NCBI GenBank assembly: GCA_009823395.1
Contig: CM020506.1
Coordinates: forward strand, 20,170,001-20,234,000
DNA length: 64,000 nucleotides
Reading direction: 5' to 3'
Source of the DNA: Thamnaconus septentrionalis
Taxonomy: Eukaryota > Chordata > Actinopteri > Tetraodontiformes > Monacanthidae
The notes below the pieces were generated by a model that ran no database searches, was not told the origin of the DNA, and saw nothing but the letters and a program-made list of their open reading frames with translations. Of the stretch, positions 12,027-24,232 are shown piece by piece. The position numbers and the translations under genes were made by a program. Position 1 is the first letter of the stretch, and each line of letters starts with the position of its first letter.

Positions 12027-13369
12027 TTATAGGAAGTGTTCCATTCGGTGTGCCAGGTTACAGAATAGCTTTTGTACCAGTAAGTGATCTCTTTTACTTT
12101 CATCAGGAAGCTCATAGGTAAACCAAAGTTAAAGGCACTAGCCATTAAATAGCCACCGCTAGCGTTACAGGCTAGCAGCAAGTGAGGAGCCACCATCACC
12201 ATCTGTTGACCACGTTCTGCACCTTCACCGGAGCTTTTATGGCCCAACCTGTAAAGTGCTAATCTAATTTAGCAGATGGGAGCATGACATTTAGCTTGCT
12301 GTGCATTAGGTAGGAGGAGAATTGTGTGTGAAGTCTAATGTTGGTCTGTGATTTAATGCCCGATGGCAGATGTTGGATCTTAATAATGGGGCTAATACCT
12401 GGGGAATGGGGCCAAATCCAAGCTGTTTCTAATATAAGGTACGCAAGCCTCAATCTTCAGTGTCAGGATTTTATTTATTTTTTTCTTTCAGTTTCTCCTT
12501 CATGTCTTCTCCGTTCAGCCGGGTTTCTTCAAGTTATTTCCAGCCCAGTAAAAAAAAAACCAACAACTGTCTGTCTCTTTCAGCTATAGTTGATGCTGTT
12601 TTCATTCCCAGTGCGTTAAGCAAGAGTCAGTCATGTCAGTTAAGAGTCAATCAACCGTCATTTGAGAGATTTTACAGGGGTTATACAGGGGTCATCTGTC
12701 TGTCTGCCCTTCCATGTGTGACCTTTCTGGACTTCTTTTTTTCACAAAAGCAACAAATAATAATGCATTCAACAATATTATACCTTTTTCGGTACAGTTT
12801 GTAACCTCATGTCATCTTGGTGATCAGATTTTTTGATTGCCGTGCTCGTTCACTCATTCGCTCACTCACTCGTTCCCAAGCTTTGCAGTGAACTCAGTGA
12901 ACTCGCACATCGAAAAGCATGTTGAATTCTCCTTCTAATTATGAGGTTCCCATAAATACACATATTCCAAATTCATTAAAATAGTCAAAAGTTTAAAGTC
13001 AGACAAGACAGCCATTACAATGTTTTTGCCTCACACTAATAAACATTCTGCTGCCGCTAACGGGCCACTAGCGAGCCGCTAGCAGATGGCTAGCAGGCCG
13101 CTAGCGAGCCTTGTGTCGGTACAGGCCAGGCATCTTCATTCACTGTACTCTGCCGATTACATGCATCTTGCAGTTCTTTCTGTCTACTTCTCTCTGACAT
13201 TTATGAACTGTTGTGGATATGATTTCCTTCTGAATTTCTTTCACCAAAGTAATCAATCCGGGCTGATATTTTCTGGGCTCAAGAAAGCAAGTTACTGAAA
13301 AATTGCTTCAGCATAGCATCCAGGATACGCCAGCTGCCTCAAAAAATGGCAATGCAAAATGGCAATAAA

Positions 13370-13534
13370 CTGTGAACCTTGCTACATGTACTAACTGCTC
13401 TATGCATTGTAAAACCAAATAAAGCTTATTTTTCAGTAATTATACACTTGAATATTTATGGGTAGTATATGGAGCTTTTGCCAATAAATCAGTCTAAAGT
13501 GTAAATCACACTACACCTTTGAATTTTGTGCTTA
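13370..13534. mobile_element. Degenerate right half of the TTAA MITE, copy 3
   Basis: GTAAAACCAAATAAAG, TATTTATGGGTAGTATATGG, AGCTTTTGCCAATA and ACTACACCTTTGAA align with the right half of copies 1 and 2. The left part is not recognisable. Confidence 0.45.
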
Positions 13535-14647
13535 GCTTGTCTACATAAAAACTCCAAAGTCAATGCAAAACAGCCACATTGATCATTCCCAATAGAACTG
13601 TTTAGTTATTTATTTATTTTTTCAAATCCCAATGCACCGTATTTTTTGCTGATCCTTTCCCTTTTTCACAAATCTAATTTCCCTCCGGCAAACCTTTGCT
13701 GAATTGATTTTACTCTCCAATTATGTTTTCTCTTTCCCACCGAGATTCTTTGAATTTGCAAGACATAAAACAGCTTGTGTCTTAGCCGCAGACACCACTT
13801 TTTTCTTTCATACTTGAAAAGTGAACACGAACGCCTCACAGCAGTCAGGTGCCATGTGGGAGTCTGAACAGCCAGTCTTTGTCAGCTCTGTGAAACACCA
13901 GCTGATTTTGTGCCTCCCTGCAGAGGAGAGAAAAACCTTGCTTCAAGATTGTAAGTGTTACAAAACTTCTTCTTCTTCTCCTTTGGTGAATTTACACCAG
14001 AAAGCTTGAGGCCGGAAACAGTGCGTCCTCACATTTCAAAGCAGCAGTCAATGTTGTGTGTTTGAAAGCCAAGTGAGTCTTCCTGCTGCTTCTTTAATAC
14101 AGTCCTGCTCTTGTTCCGTCACTGCCAGTTACCGCCTCTTGAGGGATGCTGAGACACCTCTCCAGTGAGAGGGCACGATGAAGCGGACAGCAGGTTAATT
14201 GAAGGTGGGATTCATTTTCCTCAATTATTCTCTAAATTAATGCAAAACTGACAAGCTTTGTGCTTCTTTGGAATATAAATAGCGTTAAGCAATAGGAAAA
14301 TCTATCAACCCGCTGGACCTATTAATAGAAATGTTCTTGAACAAGTGACTAAATTGTATGAAATAAATCTGCCCCAATGGCAGGTCACCAAAAAGACATT
14401 GTTGTCCTTGGAGAGTTACATCTTTTGCAGTCTTGTGTGTTGTGCAAGAAAACAACAGGACAGCAGGAGAGTGCAGGCTCAGTGAAGATGAATAGCCCCC
14501 TGCTCTAAACCTACAACCACAATCCAATAATGTGTCCAGATATTTTTTTTATTTTTTGGAAAGATATTAAAATTTCATTGAATTGTATAGAAAGCTGAGC
14601 CTGGTTCAGACTTTGCGTGTGTGTTCCAGCTGGAGGGGGGTTTTCTC

Positions 14648-14943
14648 ATGCAGCTCATGCAATACAAAAGGGTCATTTACCTGATCACTTGCCCATGTGG
14701 TAAGGCAAGTAGAGAACTAAAAACCCAAATTGCAAGAGCATAGAAGTACCATTAGATGTAAGATCTTAAATGACCCTGTAGCTGCTCACTTTATTGAGGG
14801 AAATCGTCCCATCTTCATCACTGAAGTACATGGAGAAGCTCTCTCTCCCTCGAAGAGGTGGAAATCTAGATCATCTCTTCCACATACATTATCTTAAAAC
14901 AGAACGGTCTTAATGTCAAATATGATCTGAGGTGCTTCTTGTC
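14648..14943 (+). mobile_element. Penelope-like retroelement fragment (GIY-YIG region)
   Basis: Three frames together recover the C-terminal endonuclease region of a Penelope-like element: VIYLITCPCGK (from 14672), DPVAAHFIEGN (from 14772) and NGLNVKYDLRCFL (from 14903). Frame changes between the pieces show that it is a dead fragment. The CPCG and GLN..YDL..FL motifs are what I know of this family. Confidence 0.7.
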
Positions 14944-15469
14944 AGTTTTGTTGTATTGTGCAAACAAGAGGATCAAAATATAAATCAGTCAGATTTGCTT
15001 ATGATGCTTATATTCAGGCCAGGACTTGAGGCAGGACTCAGACGCAGAGTTTACCAGAAAACAAGTAAATTTATTTCACACGCAGTTGACCTCTGGTCAG
15101 AGAGCTCAAATAAACAGGCTATCAGAATCCTATTCTCTCTGAGCCGACAACAAAATCAAAATCACTCGCAGGGAGAAAAAAAGGACTGACTAACTAACAA
15201 AAGTTAGAACTCTAAAAACAAATCTTGGCTTTAACAGGGGCTGGGGCGATTGATGTTCACACACCAGCAAGCAATTAGAATCACACTGACGCTACTTGAC
15301 AGTCAAACAAATGGTCTTTGTTGCTGTTGTTTTTTATGAAAAGACAGAAAAACGAAATGCGGCAGATTTACACGCTCTTCTTGTTCAATTAATGTGGCAG
15401 CTGCTGGCCATGTCTATAGAGCCATCGTAAGAACGACAACAGAACACAACTCTAGCTCGTAGTAGCCTC

Positions 15470-15498
15470 ACAACAACAACAACAACAACAACAACAAG
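15470..15498 (+). repeat. (CAA)n microsatellite
   Basis: Nine CAA units. Confidence 0.9.
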
Positions 15499-16429
15499 AA
15501 GTAAATCTTCCACGTGCTCCCGTAAATAAGGGAGGGCAGCAGTAAGGAGCAAGTTTTCTACTTTGCATGCCCGCTGCATCAGAACTTCTTCAACAAAGCT
15601 GTTTCCAGCAGGCCAGATTTGCATCAGCCGCTCAGTGAACCCGGCAGAAAGCGCCTCCAGTGTCCGTGAGCAAACTTTGATTTGCAGCGGTGGAGGTTTG
15701 TTCAAATGACTGCGGCGGTGTCCACCGACGTCTCCGAGGTGCTTTTCAAAATGCGAATCAAGAAACACTTATGGAAACACTGTGACACAAAAGGGCGAAA
15801 GTCTTTGTACCCCCTGCTGGCTGGCTGTGAATAACTGGACTGTCGCCTCAACAGTCAACAAGCTATAAATAAGTGAAGTCCTCAGACAGTTTGCTGTTAT
15901 TTTGGGGCCGTTTTTGCTATTTAGGAATGTCCATGCTTGGCTTGTTTCGTGCTAGTCAGACTTACAACATGCACTAATTAGTTTTATTTATTTTATTCAT
16001 TGTTGCTTCATTCTGACTTTCATTTTGTTGTTCAGTGGCGTAAACCAAACGATCAAAATCAGACTTAGTTCTCACTTTTTCACGAGATGAAAACTGAATA
16101 TGAAACAGTTTGCGAGGCCCTCGATGAAGAACCACCTCCAACCTTGCAAATTACAAACAGGAGGGGCTAAAAGTTGGACGAACGAGTGCACATAAAAGTT
16201 TAGAGAAGGTCAAAAGAAGTTGACCTGACAGAGGTTAAAGTGCATGCTGTATTGCCAAACTCCAGCGAGACCTTCAGCAGAGAATATTCTTTTACTTTCC
16301 GCTACAGATGTTGGCCGGATGCCTGTTTTCCTCAGCATTAACGCACAAGTTCACAGGTCACCTGTTCTTAAGACCTCATTTACATTAATGGAGCGGCCGA
16401 GCAGTCGAGCGTGACCGGCAGACGTGTTC

Positions 16430-16690
16430 AGCCTCAGCTGACAGGCAGGTGGAGCCGGCGGTGGCGGGAGGCTCCTTGTGTCCTTTGTGGGAATTCTTTC
16501 AGAACCCCTCTCTCCGCTTTTGGCCGGTCTGCCTCACAGCGGCTCCTCCGGCTGGCTGGCCGGCAATCAGGTTTCGTCGCGGTCGTTCCGTATTGCCGCA
16601 GCGCGAGCGCGTCGCGTCGTTACAAATGGCATCAGACAGCCGCGACATCTGCCTGGGAACGCGTCAGCGAGCAGCAGCTTCCGTTCACTG
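16430..16690. promoter_or_regulatory. CpG-dense block in gene-free region
   Basis: Many CpGs (for example CGCAGCGCGAGCGCGTCGCG near 16595-16615) in otherwise AT-rich sequence. Could be an unannotated promoter or an enhancer; the open frames over it look like GC-rich chance frames. Confidence 0.3.
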
Positions 16691-17727
16691 CCATTCCAAC
16701 TTCAAGGGACTCACTGCAACACTCCAATTCCATACATACTGCATTGCCGACCCCCCCCCCCCCTCTCCCTGCAGGTCTCATCATCTCACCAGACGTCACC
16801 ACGCACAGATGGAAGCATTTCCCCCGCATGCGTCCCCCTGCCGAGCTTCCCCTGCGGCAATCTTCTCCCTCTTCCTCCTCCCCCTCTTCCTCTTCCTCCT
16901 CCTCCTCCTCCTCTTCCTCTCCCACCGCATCGGCCGACTCACCGCTGTGTGTCTGTCATGGCCGATTCTTAATGTATTTGTCTGGTTTTGTGCAAAGGTT
17001 AAGTAGAAATGGAGGTTAAATCCGAAACAAATAGTCTGACAGCCGGCAGGAAATGGAAAACACAAGACCGACCATGCACGGCCTCCGGGGCTGAATCTGC
17101 CCCCCCTCCTCTCCGCCGGCCTTTTTAGCCACTAATTTTGTCCCTCATTTCACTCTCTGACTACCTTGGTGAGCAGGATGGCAGTCGGCAATAACTGATG
17201 TTTTTCAAATTAATAGCGGCCCAGCACGGAGTGAACTGAGCACTTGACGGAAAATATTGACATGCAGTACTTCATGTTCTAGTACACTGCCTTGCAGTAC
17301 CAAAACACACTGTTTATTATTGAGTTCATTTAAATAGCAAACTTTAATAGCAAACTTTGTTTACGTAGAAAAAAAGAGCAGCATCACAAAGTGCTTTACA
17401 GCCAAATCCGAGAAAAAAAGTGACTTTTACTGTACAACTCTGCCAACGATTTGTCCTCCAGTTGGAAAATCTATTTTTCCCATCCTAATTTTTTCCATAG
17501 GCACTTTTAAAAAGCAACTCCTCATTAAGGCCCTCAGGGTTCAGGTCTGGCAGTTCCTTTGCCTTACATAATCAAGAAACGTAAGCACAGTTTGTGGCAC
17601 AGCCTTCAGTGCTGCCGTGTTTTCATGCGGCCACGTTTGTGCAAAAAGGCGAAACTAAACTAAACTTTCTCAAGCTAATTTTCTGTTACCACTTCCGGTG
17701 TTTCTGGCGCCTATGCAAACTGTGTCA

Positions 17728-17810
17728 GGGTGAATGAAGGCGGAGTCACACTCCTGACAAGTCACCAGTTCATCAGGGCAGGGCGACACAGAGAGACAAA
17801 CAACCGTTAG
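17728..17810 (-). repeat. Teleost retroposon fragment
   Basis: AAGTCACCAGTTCATC followed by ACAGAGAGACAAACAACC, as in the middle of the 1303-2098 copy. Confidence 0.55.
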
Positions 17811-18972
17811 TGACTGACAATTGAACAACTAACAACTATCGAGATTAATAAGAAAGAAAATATGTTAACAAGTTTAAAAAAAACAAAAACACAAAATTTA
17901 CAAACTACAATACAGTCAACAATCTGTAATGAAATCAAACCTGTCTGAGCAAAGGTTTAAAAATCTTTTTTTTTTATGAATATTTGCTGTGAGAATACAG
18001 TAACTGTCAGCTATGATGCATCTATGACAATATGTTTTGTCTTTGTTTGTGTTGTTTTTTTGTGTGTGTGGTGGTGGATGCGTCTACCATCTCAGCCTTG
18101 GTGTGTCCTTCCTTCCTTCACTCAAGCGTCCTTCCAAAGGAAGGCACCGCATTCGCTTATTCTCTCTCCTCCGCCCTGACACAGCAATTAGATTTGTGGT
18201 TTTTGACCAAACGGTTGAGGCTCAACAGGGTGGACAAGGGATCAATGACTGAGTGCAGCCGAAAGGGGAGTTCAGCGAGATTAGATACAGTACGATTAGC
18301 AAAAAAAAAAAACACGACGACGACAACTGCGCCGCCAGTTGACTTCTGCTCAGGAGGTTTTGATGGAGCAGGAGATTGGATTTCAGTGGCAGAGATTCCA
18401 CCGTCTGAATGTTGCTTTTCAGCAGGTGAGGAGGACGGAGGTTGACACACGCTGACTGCCGGGCCTCCACGTGACCACTGCATGCATTCACACCCAGGGC
18501 GGGGCTTTTTTTTTTTTCTAACTAATGGGATGCCCTGTTCTTGACTGCCCCTATGTCGTCCCTCGCCGGTGGCTGTCAGCATGAGCCACACCGAGAGCCA
18601 AAAGCAAATGTGTTTCCATCAAGGCGGATCGGACGCCGTCCGGGAAGATTGATTGTAAATAAGGTGGCTTGTTAGCAGGGGAAACCGCAGCTCTGTGTCA
18701 AGGGGGCTTAGGACATTATGCATTTGATAATTTCTCGAGCCGGGAAATTAAATGCTTCCTTGGAGACAGAACACAGCGTTCATGTTGTCGAATCTATTAT
18801 CTGAACTAGGCGTGTCGCCAGGGGCCGGCCCGCATTAGACCCGCGTTAACGTGTGCGAGGCGACGCCGCAAACTGCGGGCAGGTTTGCCTCGTGCGCGAA
18901 TGGCTTGGCTGGACTCTCAGCCGCTCTAGCATCTCAATCAAGAAAGCACGAGGAGGGCAATTTATTTTCTGA

Positions 18973-18974
<2 letters not shown>

Positions 18975-19002
<28 letters not shown>
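18975..19002 (+). repeat. (GCT)n microsatellite
   Basis: Nine GCT units in non-coding sequence. Confidence 0.9.
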
Positions 19003-19003
<1 letters not shown>

Positions 19004-19603
19004 CGTCTGCGTGAGCCTTTGAACTGAGGAGCTCAGCAGGACCAAACCAAACACTGAACTGAACAGCCTGCCGTAGGCTGCACGCTTGTGTGAGAGAGAG
19101 AGAGAGAAAGAGAGAGAGAAGAGATGTAATTGTAGGAGATGAAGTGAGAGTTTGCAATTTGTTCCCAGCCAAGAAAGCAAACCTTCAACTCCGTCTCTCT
19201 TCAGCTCCTTTTCTCTGGGATAATTAACAACTGGCACTGCGGGATGTTCTCTGCCACTTATCACTCTGCCTGCAGACTTGAGTTTTTCTTGAGGCCCCTG
19301 CTGCAAGTCGCAAGTCTCAGTCTCTTGTTCAACCTGAGAGCGCTTTTTTTTTTTTTTTTTTTTTTTTCCCCCTCACTCTCTCTTTTTTGAGTCACTTGAG
19401 GCCAGTTGCTGCGTTCCACATCCCCTCAGGAACACATTGTGTCATCAGTGCTCAGCAACAGTTTACATGACATGAACATTAACTTGTTGTTGTTTTTTTT
19501 CCCCCCCTGAGTTTACATATCAAGGTCATATGGTTTGGATCAATCAACTGTCAACAAAGTCAAAAAAATTAAGCAAATGTTCTGGACTTTGCTGAACAGC
19601 CGG

Positions 19604-19680
19604 ATGCTAAAGAAGCAACTAACGCTAATGTTAGCTTAGTGTTTACCGTTAGCTTGATAGCTACCGGAACACTGCTATAG
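19604..19680 (-). repeat. Dispersed repeat B, inverted pair member 2
   Basis: TAATGTTAGCTTAG and GATAGCTACCGGAACACTG are the reverse complement of member 1, about 9.6 kb away. Confidence 0.75.
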
Positions 19681-20345
19681 TTGTTAGCTGTTGATGTGAA
19701 GAGCTTTCCATGTTTTGTTTTGTTCAATACTATTTTTGAACATTGTTCTCTTTAACGTTGTGCTTCTGAAACATCATTACACACTAGTTTTCACAACAAC
19801 AATGAATTAACAAGCAAATTCTCCCTCTGTGATCTCAGTGGTTTTAGGCTTGTTTGTTTCTTTGTTGTTGTTTGTTTTACTGGGGCACAGTCAGACCTGA
19901 TTAAATGTCGCAAAGCTATAGTCTATCAACCCGTGACATAGAAATTCGATGTTGCTCACAAAGTTAGAATAAAAACATTTTTACTTGTCTTTTATCACAC
20001 CGAGCAAATGTTAGGCATGAATTAATTTCATTCAAGCAACGTTGGCAGTAAAATCTAGTTCTTGCCGCGAGTCAAAAGTAGCTACTTATGCATTTAAATA
20101 GGAATAAATGTGTGTTTGAAAAAAAAATAATGATTCCAATTTCGTGGCTAGCAGTGCACTTTGTGGCTTCACACAGCGCATCCGCAATAATACAGCGAGA
20201 TATCTTGTTTTTGATCGCCGTTTGTTTGTTGTCAGGCTAAAAAATATTTTTAGCCTATAAATTTGATTTCAACTTATTTTATTTATCTTATTTCATTATT
20301 TCTTTTAATTAAATATAATCTCCATTCTTTTCTATGGTATTGTCA

Positions 20346-20410
20346 CTGTAATTATGCAAATTTCCCCTATGTGGGATTAATAAAGGCTTCTTTTTCTTTT
20401 TCTACAAATA
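20346..20410 (+). repeat. LINE 3'-tail-like sequence
   Basis: AATTTCCCCTATGTGGGATT then AATAAAGGCTTCTTTTTC: the common teleost LINE tail form. Confidence 0.45.
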
Positions 20411-23369
20411 CAGTGATCATGTGTTGGCAAAGATATCAGCATGAGCTCATTACGCATTCAATGTCTTCATTCAATGTCACGCCTGATTAATGTTTCCTTT
20501 ATCCATATTGAAGCCAATCATTTAAATATTCCTTGCAGTCTCTGTTCAGTGAGCTCGGTCACGCCCCTCCTTCTCTGCAATACTTTTTTAATTGTTTGCA
20601 CATTTACTCAGTTCAGTGATGCATGTTAGCTGTGGCTGTGAGTTAATTCAACAGTGCGTGCAGATTAGACCGGAAGTGATCAAACAAATGAAAGTGAATC
20701 TGTTTACGGCTCGGGCAGAAGCAGGAGGAAACATCCATGAGTAAGCAAAATTAACAGCAGCACTGACACGGAATTCCTAAAAAAAAAAAAGAAAAAGAAA
20801 AAAAAAAGATGTACATCCTTCATTAGACCTCTTAATGTTAACCAACAGCAGGGCAGAAAGTTTGTTTTATAAGAACAACAAAAAAAAAATTGTTTTTCAA
20901 ATACATCCTGTCACAATAAGACTCGTAGTCTCCCAATTATACAACATAACGGGACAGCACAAACTGGCTCATCCTAACAGTGACACAGACGCCGCTGTCC
21001 TGGTGTTCACCACTCTTTGATGCAGGAAGTCTGCACAGCAAAGAGACGTTTCTTCACACATCAGTGTCAAAAAGAAGATGAAAAGGTTTTTGGCAGCGGC
21101 AGATACAATACAAGTTAGGACACGATGCACATCCATCCCTGTGTTGGTTTGCATACTACAGTATTAGTGTGGAAATGCCAGCTTCTTGACACTAAACACT
21201 CCTTTGGCTGCAAGCAGTTTATTGGTGTGGAGTGAATGTATTGTGCAGTACCATCAGTAAGCAGCCAGCGTCAACGACAGAATCATCAGTGAGCTGCACG
21301 ACCGTCTGTGTGGCAGCTCCTCGGCTGGTCCTCCCATCGTGATTGATGTCTTTATACGATTGGAAGCGCTGGTATTAATGTTTGCCAGACAGTTTTATGG
21401 GGATCGTTATGTCTCTGTGTATTTTTGCACATTTCCACATTTTATGTGCTGGTTAATTCCGCCGCATTGGGCGACCTTTCGCCATAACTGGATCGGTGAA
21501 ATGTGGCTCTTAAACTCCGACCGAGGCACCTTCCCGGCGGTGCTGTTAGAGGATTCCTCGACCAGTCAGCACTTACCAATCCTAAAGAAAGTAGAAAAGA
21601 AACATCGAGACAGAGAAGATCTGGCCAGGTTTTTAAAGGATTGCAGGTCGCATCCTCGGCTCTGCTGCTCATCCCATGAATGTGTTTCTCAAGCATTGCA
21701 TCGTTTAGCTGAAGAAATAAAGGGGCTCTCCAACAGCTTTCTAAGCACAAGTCACAAATAAGAGATCGTCTGTAATAGAGGTTCTCAACTGGTGGAGTCT
21801 CAGTCAGGAGCCACATTTTTTTTCTCCTTATAATGAAGTCGCAACCCAAGTTCATTTCACTAAAATAAAAATGCGAGCCCACTCTCCATCATGTCTAGTC
21901 AATAAATTCTTGAAATTATTGAACTGAATGGTGTGCAAAATAAATGCCCAACATTTTCTCTATAAATATACATAATTTAAAATCCCTTTTTTTTCTTCAG
22001 AAAAACGGGAAATTGGCAACGAAGCCGCGACCCAATCAAAGCCACCAGTTGAGAAACGTTGATCTTACTAGCAGCCCAACCCCTGCATTCTGCGCATGTT
22101 CAACTTCATCCTGCACCCTCTTCCAACATCACTGCAGAACAGAAAATAAACTCAGTCCCATTTCCTCTTTGATTGATTGCACTTGCCTTAGTTATTGTTT
22201 CAGTCATATATTCAGCGGCTGAACGATTAGAAATGATGGATACACGTAGATAAATTCGCCCCTGTCGTCGTCTTCCTGTGGAAACCAGAAGCACTGCAGC
22301 TGGAGGAAAGGAAAGGAAAGCCCGACTGGACTTTTTTCTCCCCTTCATTAGCGGGCCTCTCCTGTTCTCTGTCATCTGTGGTCGGTTTGGTGGCACACTG
22401 TGACAGTAGACACAGGTTGAGTACACACAAAGCGAGCAGAGCGAGAGAAAGTTGTATTCAGACAGCGCTTGGCTTGTAAGAGCCGAGTGAAACCGTTTTT
22501 TTTTTGTGAGCAAAATCACGCAGTGCATGTGCTCGCACAATTTATTCTGCACTCAGCATCTCTGTCTGCTTTTTCTCTGCTTTTCCAGCTCAGAGACGAG
22601 ACACACATGCGCAGCTGCCTGGATGCTGCAGGACTGGTTTTTCAGCCCGAAAAATGACATTTCTGGATTAAAAGAACAAAGAACTGCGGTGCACAAAGCC
22701 CAGTCAGCATTCAGTGACCTGTACGAGTTCGAAATAATGGAAAAACTACCATTTCCGTTGGATGCAATTTCGTCTTCTCAGGTATACAATGAACCCTTGA
22801 GTGTTTGGCTTGAATGGCCAAACATGGGATTAATGAAGACCGAGCGTAATCCTCTTAATCCAACGACAGAGCCGAGTAATGAGCCAGCTTTCACTGGCTA
22901 AGAGGATTATGTTTTGTTTCAGCTAAATAGGATTCTTAAGCACTGATTCCACAGTCTTTGGTGTTGGGCAGCCTCACAAGCGAAAGTTAACTCTCATGAC
23001 CTGGGTTGGTTCAACAATAACAGTTTAGTCTCTGTGTTCCAGTGAGGCGACTGTCTGGGAGGCAGCCCATAACAGTCAATTGCAGTCGTAAAAAAGAAAG
23101 AATTTATTCTTTTGTGTTTTTTAAGGTCATGGGACGTAACGACACAAAGAAAACTGCACACTTAAGACTGTAACACCGACAAACTGGAGCCACTGGCCAT
23201 TAGATTAATCAAATTAACTCGAAATCTTCAATTTCCTATTATTCTCATTTTTCATTCGGGAAGAAATAATTTGCGGTGAGGCCGTTTTTCTTTCTCATTG
23301 CTTCGAATGCTCACTCACACCAATCACACAGCGACAAATCGCTGCACTTCGTCATGCAGACAGGGTCAC

Positions 23370-23500
23370 ATCAAACATCAGAATGGGGAAGAAACAGGGA
23401 TGTAAGCAACTTTGCACATTATCCTTTAACAAACTGCTGATGTGCTGGGATTGTCACGACCGTATCGCGGGTCTACAGAGAATGGGAATCGCGGTGGGGA
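23370..23500 (+). mobile_element. Decayed Tc1-like transposase fragment
   Basis: ACATCAGAATGGGGAAGAAA and, later, AAACTGCTGATGTGCTGGGA and TCTACAGAGAATGGGAA correspond in order to the N-terminal coding region of the element at 6699-6950 as I know it. Heavily decayed. Confidence 0.6.
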
Positions 23501-23831
23501 AATTTGCATAATTACAGCAGAAAAAAAAAAAAAAAAAAAAAAAAAAAACACAATGCAAAAGATCAGGGATTATATTAACTAAAGATATAGACCAAAATAA
23601 AATATCTGTAGGTATGAACAGACTGGCTGGAGAGGCCATGCATGTAAAAGCAACAGTGACTCCAGTAAGCGCTGCTTGCAGCCAAAGTCTGCTGAATAAC
23701 ATCTCTAAATGGACAAGGCGTCCAACTCTGCAGCAGTGTAGATATGTATAAACTCTAAGGGCGGGGTGAGGAGGGTGGGGGGGTGGGGGTGCACTATGTT
23801 AGGTACCCACAGAGAGCAGCGAGGTTTGCAG

Positions 23832-23896
23832 AATAAAGTGGTCATCTAAAATGCAGTCTTACAAAAACTGGCAGCGCTATCTGCATGTGGGCACTG
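23832..23896 (+). repeat. Direct repeat C, copy 1
   Basis: AATAAAGTGGTCATCTAAAA, ATGCAGTCTTACA, CAGCGCTATCTGCATGTGGG recurs at 24168-24232. Confidence 0.85.
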
Positions 23897-24145
23897 TTTT
23901 CCATCATACCGACCCGACATAAGCAGGAATGAGCTTCATTGTAACGACGAAGGCTTCCTTGATACAGTATTTAAAACGTAAAAAAATAAAGTTTAAAAGA
24001 ATTCTGGCACTCCTGAATAATGTCAATTTTTTTTTTAATTCTTCCTTCTAAAGGAATGCTACAAACACTGTGTTTACGTCGAGATGTTCCAGCGGTTGCA
24101 GTAGCGGTTAGCTGTGTTTCACGAACCTGACTGCCATTTATTACA
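23896..24145 (+). repeat. Direct repeat D, copy 1
   Basis: GTTTTCCATCATACCGAC, AAAGTTTAAAAGAA, GGAATGCTACAAACAC, GTCGAGATGTTCCAG and CCATTTATTACA recur in order at 25045-25265. Confidence 0.85.
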
Positions 24146-24167
24146 GTGCAAGCAACAAGGTATACCT

Positions 24168-24232
24168 AATAAAGTGGCCGTCTAAAAATGCAGCCTTACA
24201 GAAAATGACAGCGTTATCTGCGTGTGGGCATC
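24168..24232 (+). repeat. Direct repeat C, copy 2, with Tc1-like terminus
   Basis: TATACCTAATAAAGTGGCC just before and at its start is the terminus of the Tc1-like element seen elsewhere in the window; the rest copies 23832-23896. Confidence 0.8.

Larger units (their letters stand above)
8199..14647. other. Intergenic, scattered repeats
   Basis: Holds the LINE tail, repeat B, CATC and CA microsatellites, a candidate regulatory block and GCTAGC-rich sequence near 13055-13110. The short ORFs show no recognisable domain. Confidence 0.6.
14944..17727. other. Intergenic
   Basis: CAA repeat, CpG-dense block and a CCT-rich run (16862-16920). No supported gene. Confidence 0.6.
17811..23369. other. 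Intergenic
   Basis: Poly-T runs, GCT repeat, repeat B member 2 and a LINE tail. Unique homeobox-site-rich sequence at 18600-18850. No supported gene. Confidence 0.6.

Noticed and set aside
15385..15768. 127-codon minus frame with a Val run
   Set aside because: The run is the CAA repeat. A GTTTCCAT word at one end hints at a MITE, but the boundaries could not be set.
16411..17019. Three overlapping frames of 164-202 codons
   Set aside because: All three frames of the same GC/CCT-rich DNA are open, ending in Ser/Pro/Leu runs. That is composition, not a gene.
21339..21761. 140-codon plus frame with an overlapping minus frame
   Set aside because: Both strands are open over unique sequence; no recognisable domain.
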